DNA from: JBBRCE01 sp038205115
GTDB taxonomy: Bacteria > Planctomycetota > Planctomycetia > Pirellulales > JBBRCE01
Direction: 5' to 3'
Length of the DNA stretch: 64,000 bases
NCBI GenBank assembly: GCA_038205115.1
Contig: JBBRCE010000026.1
Location: 4,614-68,613 of the forward strand
Part shown: positions 45,901 through 53,488 of the stretch, in pieces
Position numbering within the stretch: position 1 is the first letter of the stretch
Layout: each line of letters opens with the position of its first letter
Made by a program: the position numbers and the translations under genes
The notes under the pieces: generated by a model
Told to the model about the DNA's origin: nothing
The model's input: only the letters and a program-made list of their open reading frames with translations
The model's database searches: none

Positions 45901-46522
45901 TCCGGCCGGCAGCTTGCCCCGCTATTTGCGCACGCACGAAAAGGATTTTGCCCGCAGTCAACATTTCTTGCATGCCGACTCCCCGCAACAGGCCGCCTGG
46001 CAGGCGCGGCTGGCCGAACTGGGCCCAGGTTTGAAAGTAGGCATCTCCTGGCGGGCGGGAGTGGGGCCTGATGAACAGCACGCTCGAAGCACGCCAATCG
46101 AATCCTGGCTGCCGGTTTTGCAAACGGCCGGCGCGCATTTCATCGACCTCCAACACGGAGAACATACGGCCGATCTGCTCGCGGCCAGGCAGTTCGAAAA
46201 TGTGAAGATTCACCGCTGGTCCGACGCCGACCCGCTGGGCGATTTGGACCGCTTTGCCGCGCAGATTTCTGCGCTCGATCTGGTGATCTCGGTCGGAAAC
46301 GCCACGGTGCACTTGGCCGGGGCGCTGGGCGTGCCCACCTGGAATTTGCTGCCGACTTTCGGCGGTTGGCGGTGGCCACGCCAAGGCGAAGAAGCGCGCT
46401 GGTATCGGTCGGTACGCGTGCTGCGTCAACCGCAACCGTGCGCTTGGGAGCCGCTCATGGCCGAAGTGGCTCAGCGGCTCGGTCGACGGATCGCCGAGCA
46501 AACCAATCGCGTCAGCGCGTAA
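42977..46522 (+). CDS. Double-module TPR / glycosyltransferase-like protein
   Basis: From ATG 42977 the product is 1181 residues and consists of the same two-part module twice. TPR helices (about 5-200) precede a GT-B-like domain (about 200-495) with GKTLLIHAEQGIGDEIMFSS, DLQIPAGSLPLYLRP, KIGISWRAGGKPGE and VISVGNATAHLAGALGVKTW. A second TPR array (about 545-860) precedes a second copy (about 865-1175) with GKTILIHGEQGVGDEVMFAS, DLQIPAGSLPRYLRT, KVGISWRAGVGPDE and VISVGNATVHLAGALGVPTW. This GT-B type resembles ADP-heptose/O-GlcNAc-transferase-like proteins of bacteria. It is cytoplasmic (no signal). An alternative start is ATG 42926. Substrate is unknown. Confidence 0.85.
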   Translation: MERQLNQARRALQANDYAGCETACRSVLAKDPNQLDALRLLGVTARHTTRLPLSLELLSQATPLAEQRAAKDARFTEVAAVLNFEWATTLDATGNPDAALAHYQRAISYDPRFFEAHINAAALLEKAFRFQQALPLIFKAAELNPQSATALYNLGNVLRELGHIEHAARSYRQSLAIRSEASNVHMNLSTCLLLLRQFEVGWQEYEYRGPSGEVTIDQYPQPRWQGESLVGKTLLIHAEQGIGDEIMFSSCFAEVIRLATRVILICEPRLVTLFARSFPTARVIGWSRSGDGRPAPVDERYDLQIPAGSLPLYLRPSLAHFPQRANFLQADAAQVDAWRQRLCRYGDGPKIGISWRAGGKPGERRRRTTELAQWQELLTLPGVQWVNLQYGECGNDLAEAQNRWGVNIIDPPEGDPLTDIDGFAAKLTALDAVISVGNATAHLAGALGVKTWVMLPRVPAWRWQISGDSSSWYSSVQLLRQTSEGWDDVIAQAAAGLKAHCNLLATESTIGSPIAQTVVPLASAPTDFGLNVNFAAGPLAIDVLPAALQAAIEHFERQQHAPAEAICRNILLHAPRYFDAQHLLGVIAYRSGRLEMAERCLRRAIAVCDGTSLAHLNLGHVLRDRGTIDAAADCYAHAVRRDGKNSNALLALGNLQFGRGHHAAAADCFSRVLALNVESAEIWFNLATSRRSCYQTDAAIDAYRHALRLQPTAKAHAALGSLLAEDGLLEDSLPHLRAAAHLEPRSADHQCQLGKVLRETGQSIEAQDCIRRAAKIDPASYDAWYFLADALRAEGRSIEAIDGFRRAAAIRNDDPQPHHQLGRLLHDLGRLDEALACYDRAIERNPQLAPARFHRGLLRLQLGDLAAGWRDYEWRWHSGEGARPRDYFSQPLWDGSSLAGKTILIHGEQGVGDEVMFASCLPEMIAQAGRVIVLCQPRLLRLFARSFPQARVESQPRGFEHLWRAPRDLRFDLQIPAGSLPRYLRTHEKDFARSQHFLHADSPQQAAWQARLAELGPGLKVGISWRAGVGPDEQHARSTPIESWLPVLQTAGAHFIDLQHGEHTADLLAARQFENVKIHRWSDADPLGDLDRFAAQISALDLVISVGNATVHLAGALGVPTWNLLPTFGGWRWPRQGEEARWYRSVRVLRQPQPCAWEPLMAEVAQRLGRRIAEQTNRVSA

Positions 46523-46556
46523 TCATCGGCTCCGCCACGCGGCAAAACCGGCCGGC

Positions 46557-47720
46557 TCAATTGGCGGCCGGAAACGCGGCCAATTCTTTTTCAGCCCGGG
46601 ACACGCCAGCGCCGTCCAGCCGGCGCAACCGCGACAGCGCGTCCGCCGCCTGCGGATTGGGGCAAGCGCTCAAGTACCCAACCACCGCGCGATTGATCGC
46701 CGCATCGCGCGTGGGCGAAGAATCGTAGAGCTTGACGACCGCGTCCAGCGAAGCCCAATCTTGCCAGCGCGCCAGATCGACAATGGCAGCCGCCGCAAAT
46801 TCGCGCCTAGACAGCAGCTTCCGCATCAATTCGGCAAACCGCGCGGCTTGCACATTACGGGCGTAGTCGTGGCAAAATCGCGCGGCATTGATGGCATGCC
46901 GCACATCGCCATCGGCCGCCTTGGGGTTGGCAAAATATCGCTCGTCCAACAGGGTGACGGCGCGGTCGCCTTCCAGCATGACATATCCGGCCAGCAGGCC
47001 ATCAAATCCGGCACGGAAGTCGTCGGCTTTTTCAACAATTTGCGAATACAACAGCGAGGCATTCTTCCGCCGATCGTCACGATCGGTGGCCAGGCCGAGC
47101 GCCAGTGCGTAAAACCCTTGCCGAGCGCCGGAAATTTTGCGATCGACCACCCAACCACGAATTTTTCCTTGCGGCAAGTCCGCCGCCACCTGCAGCACAT
47201 CGTCGAGCGGTGCATGCCCGAATTCCAGAAAAGCGTCTTCGGAAATCAGTGCGTCGGAATGCTCGAGGTACTTGATGAAATACGCCAGCCGCTGCTTGGC
47301 AGGTTGACGCATGTCCGGAGCATGAAAAAAATAGGACAACCCGAGTTCGCTTGCCGCCACGACCGTGCCCTGGGGTTGGCCGTGATCGTCGGCTTCAACA
47401 AATACAATCACCAACGTTCCGGGCTTGAACTTGCCGGTGGCCGCGATGGACAGGGCTTCCGCCTTTTCGCTGGGCAGCTTGCCCCGCAATGTTTTCACCA
47501 CGCGAACGTTTTGTTTACCTTCGGCTGAGTCAACAATCTCTCCAACGGCCGTGAGCCGGGCCGATTCGCGGCGTTGGGCCAGCGTGGGCTCGACTGCCGA
47601 ACAAAAAGGACACGCACCGGCGGACGTTTCGGTGAGCAAGATGGCGACTGACGTCACGAGCGTCAGGCCTGCCGCAGCAATCCAATTTGAGGCCCAGCGG
47701 TGCGGTCTGAATTGAGTCAT
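46557..47720 (-). CDS. Exported CxxC HEAT-like protein (paralogue A of ABC island)
   Basis: A 387-residue protein with a signal segment (WIAAAGLTLVTSVAILLTET) followed at once by GACPFCSAVEPTLAQ, a CPxC pair near the mature N-terminus. The next 60 residues (VGEIVDSAEGKQNVRVVKTL, KFKPGTLVIVFVEADDHG) look like a small beta domain; the remainder is a helical repeat (YLEHSDALISEDAFLEFGHA, RYFANPKAADGDVRHAINAA, DLARWQDWASLDAVVKLYDS). The gene at 49152 encodes a clear paralogue with CPYC. The CPxC could bind metal or form a redox centre. It is the last gene of the minus-strand island headed by an ABC transporter. Confidence 0.75.
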   Translation of the reverse strand: MTQFRPHRWASNWIAAAGLTLVTSVAILLTETSAGACPFCSAVEPTLAQRRESARLTAVGEIVDSAEGKQNVRVVKTLRGKLPSEKAEALSIAATGKFKPGTLVIVFVEADDHGQPQGTVVAASELGLSYFFHAPDMRQPAKQRLAYFIKYLEHSDALISEDAFLEFGHAPLDDVLQVAADLPQGKIRGWVVDRKISGARQGFYALALGLATDRDDRRKNASLLYSQIVEKADDFRAGFDGLLAGYVMLEGDRAVTLLDERYFANPKAADGDVRHAINAARFCHDYARNVQAARFAELMRKLLSRREFAAAAIVDLARWQDWASLDAVVKLYDSSPTRDAAINRAVVGYLSACPNPQAADALSRLRRLDGAGVSRAEKELAAFPAAN

Positions 47721-47756
47721 GCAGGCGTGATGCGCAATCGTTATTGCGCGGCAAAG

Positions 47757-48416
47757 TTACTTGACGCTGCGGCCGTCCAAATGATAGACCGCCATGGTTT
47801 CGCCTTCGACACCGCGCCATTCTTTGATTTTGAACGTACCTTCGACCGTAACCGCGCGGATAGAATATTCGGCCGACGTGCCTTTTTCCATTTGCACGAT
47901 GATGCAATCGAACAGCGCCGCGCCTTTGCCAAAGCAGCACTGCTGGTTGTCGCGCACCAACACAAATTCCGTCAGTCCCGACTGCTTGAAGCTGGGCAGA
48001 ATGAAACCGCGAATTCGAATTGGCTTACCGTCCAGTTGCTCAACTTTCGACGTCAACAGCGATCGATTGAAGGGCGCGCCTTTTTCATGATCGAACTTGA
48101 GCACGTCGAAGTTGATTTCGCGCGCAGTGGCCACGTCCGCGACATCGGGTTGTTTAGCGGCATCATCCGGGACCGGCGCGATGGACGTTGCCATGGTGGA
48201 AGTCGGCATGGTGGAAGTCGGTTCAGCGGGCGATCGAGCGGTGTCTGCCGCGGTCATGTCGCTGGAGGGAACTCTGACTGATCGCGTCGCTGTCGTCGCC
48301 TGTTCCGTGCCGTATGAACTTTGATGCTGGCAACCACCCAGCGTTAACAGCGCTGCCAGCGCGGCGCTGCCGAAACAGTAACCGGTGATCGATAACCGCG
48401 GTTTGGCACTGTTCAT
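47757..48416 (-). CDS. Lipoprotein with DUF3299-like CCFG domain
   Basis: A 219-residue lipoprotein: signal peptide ending LLTLGGC with lipid-attachment Cys29, then a Thr/Ala/Pro linker and a C-terminal domain of about 120 residues. The domain reads VEQLDGKPIRIRGFILPSFK, LTEFVLVRDNQQCCFGKGAA, and IIVQMEKGTSAEY, which resembles DUF3299, where a conserved Cys-containing loop and GF-P motifs occur. It overlaps the upstream gene by four bases (ATGA), so the two are co-translated. A partner with the same CCFG motif is the membrane protein at 48413. Role in metal handling is inferred from the island. Confidence 0.78.
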   Translation of the reverse strand: MNSAKPRLSITGYCFGSAALAALLTLGGCQHQSSYGTEQATTATRSVRVPSSDMTAADTARSPAEPTSTMPTSTMATSIAPVPDDAAKQPDVADVATAREINFDVLKFDHEKGAPFNRSLLTSKVEQLDGKPIRIRGFILPSFKQSGLTEFVLVRDNQQCCFGKGAALFDCIIVQMEKGTSAEYSIRAVTVEGTFKIKEWRGVEGETMAVYHLDGRSVK

Positions 48417-49111
48417 CGTACTTCGGCCTCAGAGAGTTCATAGTACACGCCGCCCGTGACGTCTTGCTCCGTCGGTTGCGCTTTGAGACGGAACGTGCCG
48501 GCAATTTTATATTCGTTGGTCGTGTAATCCACGCCTTGCGGATTTTTGAGTTTGACGCGAATCCGGTCCGTCAGCTTCGGATTCCCGCCGAAGCAACAAC
48601 TCCCACGGTCGCGCACCAACAAGAAGTCGTTAAGGCCCGTGGTTTTACGTCCGGGAAACATGAACCCCTTGATGAAGATCGGCTTGCCTTCAAGATCGCC
48701 GATATTGGACGGAACCAGTTGACCTTGAACGCGATCGTCGGGCTGCAGCGCTTCGTAGGAGATCCGCGAGTAACCCTCTGGCACCTCTGTCAGATAGGTG
48801 TACGTCAGCAGCGAGAGACCGCCGACTAAGCAGCCCAGCGACAGGGCAGTTCCAGCCCAGGCCAGCGGCGCGCCCGCCAGCTCAGCAGGGCGAGCGCGAA
48901 TGCGAACCAGCGCCGAGGCGCCGACCAACATCCCGACCACGGGTACAACAGCCATCGTCCAGTCGAGAAACGCCAGGCCAGACAGCAGGCCCATGACGAC
49001 ACTGCAAACCGCGCCCGTGCTTAACGCCCGGTACGAGGCGAAGTCTTCTCCGCCACGGATGTCGGTCGCTGACTCGGGATCGGCTAACGTGGCGATCAAA
49101 AGACTGTTCAT
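48413..49111 (-). CDS. Membrane protein with DUF4190-like helices and DUF3299-like domain
   Basis: A 232-residue protein. The first half has three hydrophobic segments (AVCSVVMGLLSGLAFLDWTM, VVPVVGMLVGASALVRIRAR, LAWAGTALSLGCLVGGLSLL) in the DUF4190 pattern. The second half repeats the DUF3299-like fold of its neighbour: IGDLEGKPIFIKGFMFPGRK, LNDFLLVRDRGSCCFGGNPK, IRVKLKNPQGVDY. The C-terminal domain should face the periplasm. It overlaps the lipoprotein gene by four bases and is followed upstream by a CPYC paralogue. The duplicated CCFG domain suggests a heterodimer or a relay between membrane and lipoprotein. Confidence 0.78.
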   Translation of the reverse strand: MNSLLIATLADPESATDIRGGEDFASYRALSTGAVCSVVMGLLSGLAFLDWTMAVVPVVGMLVGASALVRIRARPAELAGAPLAWAGTALSLGCLVGGLSLLTYTYLTEVPEGYSRISYEALQPDDRVQGQLVPSNIGDLEGKPIFIKGFMFPGRKTTGLNDFLLVRDRGSCCFGGNPKLTDRIRVKLKNPQGVDYTTNEYKIAGTFRLKAQPTEQDVTGGVYYELSEAEVR

Positions 49112-49151
49112 GGAAGTTCGAGCAACAGATTGAGGGTTACGACAACGATCT

Positions 49152-50696
49152 TCAGGTTCGCGCGGAGGTTGGATTTCGCAACAACAGAAAGAACACGGCC
49201 AAAAGTACGAGCAGCGCGACGATGGCTACGCCGACAATTCGGCCCTTAGAAAAATCCGCTCGATCGGCCCATGTTGGCCGACGATCAGCGAGCGCTTTGC
49301 CGGTCGAAGCATCGGCATTATCGTTCGCGGAAGCATCGCTGGCGGGCGCGCCGAGGGCGCTGGTTTTCTGATTGGCATCACCAGATTTACCGGCCGCGGC
49401 AGGGCTGGGCTTATCGCCCGGGCCTGCATCGACGGAAGCTTTAGCATCGCTCGTTTTGTCGCCGCTCGCTTTTGCTTCGTTCGCCTTATTGCCTTCGCCC
49501 GCGGCTTCGTTCTGCAACGCCGAAATTGCTGAAGTCGTTGCCGGAAAGAAATTATCGGCTTGCTTAAACGCTTTCGGGTCGATGGCTTTTAGTTCGACCA
49601 AATAGGTTTTGGCCTTTTCGTCAGGACAAGCGCGGAGATATTGAATGACCGGCACACGCACCCAAGCCGATTTTTCGTCCGCCTTTTTGAACAGGTCCGC
49701 CACGCGATCGATGGCCGACCAATCTTCCCACCGCGCCAAGTCCGGAATGACCAGGTCGGCCAGAGTCGGGCGATCCAGCACCAAACGCAACGCCGCGCTG
49801 AGCCGATCGAGGGGCAATAGCTTTTCTTGTCCTGTGATTCGCAACGCCATAATTGCGTTATTCGTGTCAACGTAGCTGTCGCTATCGTCACTACCGTTGT
49901 TTTTCAAAAAGCGATCTTCAATCAGCGGCAGGCCGTCGACGCCTTTGAGCGTCAGGTAACAGCCGATGGTGGCATCAAGGTTTGTACGCTCTTTGAAGTC
50001 ACCGCTTTTGACCATCGCCTCCAGCATGGGAATGTCGTTTTCCGAACCGCAGACGCTGAGCATCGTCAGATACAAACGCTTATTGCTTGGGCTGGTTTTT
50101 GAATCCTTGATCCAGCTCACCAACTTGTCGTGCGGCAGGGAGGCTTTGATCTTTTTGATGTCGGTGTAGGGCGCTTTGCCAAACTCGTCGTACGAATCGC
50201 GGGCCAACATCGGGTCTTGGTTGTCGAGGTATTGTAAGAAGAACTTCAGCCGCTCCGTCCCGTCCTTTGGCAGATTCATTGCCTCGTGTAGATACTTCGC
50301 ACCGTCAGCCGGAATTGCAATCGGCGTGCCCCAGGCAATGGCGGGCGGGTCGATGCCGTTGATGACAAACTGCGTGCCGATCGGCTTTTCGCCGAAGTAA
50401 ATCACTTCGATCGTGTCGCCAACTTTCAAGGTCTTGATCTTTTCGCCCTTGATAATTTCCAAGATCTCGAACTTGGCTTTGCTGGGCGCAACGTTGAGCA
50501 AGCCGGGAGTGGCGTCCGTCGCATCGGGCGCTGGAGAGGTGACCATCTTGACGATCACCGACGCGGCCGATTGATCGATCTCTTCGCACAGTGTGGTCTG
50601 CAGGCCACCGCAGTAAGGACAGGCCAATCCGCCACGAGTGACCGCGAGCAACATGCCGAGCAGCGCGGGCAGCAACATTCGTTTGATCATCGTCAT
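49152..50696 (-). CDS. Exported CxxC HEAT-like protein with C-terminal membrane helix (paralogue B)
   Basis: From ATG 50696 (AAAGGT upstream) a 514-residue product starts MTMIKRMLLPALLGMLLAVT and continues GGLACPYCGGLQTTLCEE, the CPxC motif shared with the gene at 46557. The shared body includes YLDNQDPMLARDSYDEFGKA, HEAT-like helices (NDIPMLEAMVKSGDFKERTN, DLARWEDWSAIDRVADLFKK) and a Lys/Ala/Ser-rich linker (about 400-470). Unlike the paralogue it ends in a membrane helix, GVAIVALLVLLAVFFLLLRN. A loosely conserved beta region near 60-110 (KAKFEILEIIKGEKIKTLKV) may be a small binding domain. It probably anchors in the membrane with the CPYC near the surface. Confidence 0.75.
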   Translation of the reverse strand: MTMIKRMLLPALLGMLLAVTRGGLACPYCGGLQTTLCEEIDQSAASVIVKMVTSPAPDATDATPGLLNVAPSKAKFEILEIIKGEKIKTLKVGDTIEVIYFGEKPIGTQFVINGIDPPAIAWGTPIAIPADGAKYLHEAMNLPKDGTERLKFFLQYLDNQDPMLARDSYDEFGKAPYTDIKKIKASLPHDKLVSWIKDSKTSPSNKRLYLTMLSVCGSENDIPMLEAMVKSGDFKERTNLDATIGCYLTLKGVDGLPLIEDRFLKNNGSDDSDSYVDTNNAIMALRITGQEKLLPLDRLSAALRLVLDRPTLADLVIPDLARWEDWSAIDRVADLFKKADEKSAWVRVPVIQYLRACPDEKAKTYLVELKAIDPKAFKQADNFFPATTSAISALQNEAAGEGNKANEAKASGDKTSDAKASVDAGPGDKPSPAAAGKSGDANQKTSALGAPASDASANDNADASTGKALADRRPTWADRADFSKGRIVGVAIVALLVLLAVFFLLLRNPTSART

Positions 50697-50844
50697 CGGA
50701 CCTTTATGCAAGTGTGCGGCCGCGTGCAGTCGGCCAGCGCTGCCAGACGGAGCGTTCCGCGAATCGACCTTACATTATCCGCCAATCGCTGCGTGGGGAC
50801 AATGCCACGAGCGCTGCCGAACGCGCGATTTTATGGGTTTACGC

Positions 50845-52533
50845 TCATGGGCTGGCAGACAGCGCCCGGGCGACGTCGGTTCGGTAAGCCGTAAACGCCG
50901 GTAGCAGGCCCACCAGCGACGCCAGCGCCACAATCCCCACAATCAAATAAACTTCGACCGGAACATGATAGTACGAGAGGCCGATGTTGCCGAAAAAACC
51001 AACGGAAACGCCGGTCGAATTCAGTATCCAGGGCGAAAGCACGGCGATTAACGCTTGCCCCAGCAGCCAGCCCAATAGCACACCGCCCAGCGACAGCAAA
51101 ATCGACTCGAGCAGAATGATCCACATCACCGTACCGCGGCTGGCGCCGAGCGCGCGCATCACGGCAATTTCGTGCCGGCGATCGCTCATCGAATTGTAAA
51201 TGCTGACCATGATGCCAATGCCGGAGACGACAATGATCAGCACGCTCAAGCCCAGCAACAAATATTGAAAGGGCCGAACGAAGGTTTCGAAAAACGTGCC
51301 AATTTCGCCAATCGGATAGGCCATTTGGGCGATGCTGTCTTTGTTGATGAATTTTTGCATACCCATCGCACCACCAAAGCCGCGGGTGCGAATCAAAATG
51401 GCGGTGACTTCGCGCTGCTCTTCCGTCAGTGGGGCGTGATGGTGATGCCCAGCGTGCTCGTCATGGTCGTGATCGACAGCATCGTGGTCGTGATCGGCAG
51501 CCGTGTGGGCGGGCAGCTTAGCGGAATCTGTTTTCGAAGATTCCGCCTTGGCCGGTTCCGTATGCGCCGGAAGGTTGTGTGCTGGCGTTTGATCCGGCGC
51601 GGACGCATCACCAGCGGCGGCCGGTGAATCGTCATCCGTGGCGTGCTTGCGATCCGACGCATGCTGCTGTTCCGCAGCGGCGGCAGGTTTGTCAGCAGGC
51701 GCTGGCGTGGCGTCGGGCTTGGCATCGCTCGGTTTGGTTGCGGCTGGCGTGGCGCCGTGATCGTGGTCGTGATCCGTGGCGGGCGCTTTATCGTGATCGG
51801 CGTGATCGTGATCGGCGCCGGGGGCCAGCAGTTGGCCAATGTTCTTGCGTTGGAGATATTCCGGCAAGGCATGATCGCCAATCATGTAAAAGCCTTCCAT
51901 GTTGGCAAACACGGCCCGGTCGGCGGGCGTGCCCATGCGCTTCAAGACGCCGACGATCGTAAAGGGATCGTGAACGTGGCCGCCACTTGCCACGCCGTGC
52001 GACGGCGCGAATTTGCCCCCGACTTTCAAACCCGTCCTGCGCGCCACTTCGGCGCCGATGACGCCGGTGAACGGCTGATCGCTCTTGAAGACAGCGCCCT
52101 CGGCAAACTCGTACTTCGGTCCTTCGTCGAAGGCCGTAAAATAGTCAGGCGTGGTGGCAACCACCCGAAACTCGTGGAAATAATCGCCCATGCAGATTGG
52201 CACGGCGCGTTCCACATAATCGCTGAAGCGTCCTGCCTGGCCGTCGCTGCGCTGCGACTTCGGCAGAAATTCTTTGTAGTACCAGTAGGGAATATTCTCG
52301 ACCGGCTGGCTCAAATGAAAGACCGTGTTGAGCACTAACTGCAGTTGGCCGCCTTTGGCGCCGACGATCACATCGTAGCCCAGCGTCTGATTGTTGAACG
52401 AGCGATCCACACGCGACTCGATCACCAGCACGGCAATCACCAGTGTGATGCCAAGCGCCATGGAGATGGCCGTCAACGTGGACGCCAGCCCGCGCTGCAA
52501 GATACTCCGCCAGGCAATGGTCCAAATGCTCAT
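50845..52533 (-). CDS. ABC transporter permease (FtsX/MacB type) with histidine-rich insertion
   Basis: A 562-residue MacB/LolE-like permease: N-terminal helix (TAISMALGITLVIAVLVIES), a large periplasmic region, and a C-terminal bundle of three helices (LLLGLSVLIIVVSGIGIMVS, IILLESILLSLGGVLLGWLL, YLIVGIVALASLVGLLPAFT) with the FtsX motif RRHEIAVMRALGASRGTVMW. At residues 241-367 the periplasmic domain carries an insertion with 20 His, many Asp and long Ala/Pro/Lys/Thr stretches (DHDHADHDKA, DHDHDHG, HDHDEHAGHHHH). Such regions bind zinc, nickel or copper. The gene overlaps the ATPase by four bases. The system should move an envelope substrate or metal-linked complex rather than import one. 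Confidence 0.9.
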   Translation of the reverse strand: MSIWTIAWRSILQRGLASTLTAISMALGITLVIAVLVIESRVDRSFNNQTLGYDVIVGAKGGQLQLVLNTVFHLSQPVENIPYWYYKEFLPKSQRSDGQAGRFSDYVERAVPICMGDYFHEFRVVATTPDYFTAFDEGPKYEFAEGAVFKSDQPFTGVIGAEVARRTGLKVGGKFAPSHGVASGGHVHDPFTIVGVLKRMGTPADRAVFANMEGFYMIGDHALPEYLQRKNIGQLLAPGADHDHADHDKAPATDHDHDHGATPAATKPSDAKPDATPAPADKPAAAAEQQHASDRKHATDDDSPAAAGDASAPDQTPAHNLPAHTEPAKAESSKTDSAKLPAHTAADHDHDAVDHDHDEHAGHHHHAPLTEEQREVTAILIRTRGFGGAMGMQKFINKDSIAQMAYPIGEIGTFFETFVRPFQYLLLGLSVLIIVVSGIGIMVSIYNSMSDRRHEIAVMRALGASRGTVMWIILLESILLSLGGVLLGWLLGQALIAVLSPWILNSTGVSVGFFGNIGLSYYHVPVEVYLIVGIVALASLVGLLPAFTAYRTDVARALSASP

Positions 52534-53252
52534 GTCGCCACCTTTGCTGCGGGAGCCTGCACGGCACTGGCCGCGTTGAGTTTGCTGGCCGTGTTGAAAT
52601 GCTCCAAATTCTCGACGCGCTGAAATTGCTGGGCAACTTCCGGGGTGTGCGTGACCAGCACCAGCGCCACGTTTTCTTCGCGACAGGTTTGACGAATGAG
52701 ATCGACAATTTGCTGTTGATGACCAGCATCGACATTGGCCGTCGGTTCGTCGGCCAACACCAATTTAGGGCGATTCGCTAGCGCACGAGCCACGGCCACA
52801 CGCTGCTGCTCGCCGACGGAAAGCATCGTCGGCCGATGATGCAGGCGATGCGCGAGTCCCACACGCTGTAGCAGTTCCTCGGCGCGCCGGCGGTCGGGAT
52901 GTTTGCCGCCGAAGGTCATGCCCAGCAAGACGTTTTCCAACGCGGAAAAGCCAGGCAGCAAGTTGAAAGTTTGAAACACGTAGCCTAGCTTCGCGGCGCG
53001 GAATCGATCTCGATTGGCCTCCGGCAGCGCGACAATATCCGTGCCGTCAATTTGCACCACGCCCGAGTCGGGCCGGCTGATGCCGGCAATCACGTGCAAC
53101 AGCGTGGTCTTGCCCGAGCCAGAGCGACCGATCAGCACCATCTGCTCGCCTGCGGCGACATCGAAGCTGGCGATATTCAGGATCGGCAACCGATTGCCGC
53201 CTGGCTCGACGAACGATTTGCGTACGTCGCGTAACGAAAGGATGTTCGCCAA
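52530..53252 (-). CDS. ABC transporter ATP-binding protein (MacB/LolD type)
   Basis: A 240-residue ATPase. I place the start at TTG 53252 because GGGGAG lies seven bases upstream; a TTG at 53267 is an alternative. Walker A is GRSGSGKTTLL, the Q loop VFQTFNLLPGFSALENVLLG, the signature LSVGEQQRVAVARAL, Walker B LVLADEPTANVDAGH, and the H loop LVTHTPEV. This is the MacB/LolD subfamily that works with FtsX-type permeases to drive mechanical work in the envelope. It shares four bases with the permease and is the first gene of the island 46557-53252. Confidence 0.95.
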   Translation of the reverse strand: MANILSLRDVRKSFVEPGGNRLPILNIASFDVAAGEQMVLIGRSGSGKTTLLHVIAGISRPDSGVVQIDGTDIVALPEANRDRFRAAKLGYVFQTFNLLPGFSALENVLLGMTFGGKHPDRRRAEELLQRVGLAHRLHHRPTMLSVGEQQRVAVARALANRPKLVLADEPTANVDAGHQQQIVDLIRQTCREENVALVLVTHTPEVAQQFQRVENLEHFNTASKLNAASAVQAPAAKVAT

Positions 53253-53488
53253 CGGAATTCTCCCCAAGTGTAGCTACCGAATTGACAATCGCGCGGCGCG
53301 TCAAAGTCCAGAATCTGTGTCGCGGTTCAAATTGCTACTACGCACGCCGCGCTATGCTGGTTCGCGCAGGTCCACCGCGATTCGCCACAAGCTACCGCGA
53401 CTGGCATGCGCGTCCCGACATCGCAGGCAGCTTCACACTGCGAATGCGCGCTTTAAGTGCGCACTGCGAGCACACGACGTAACCACAA

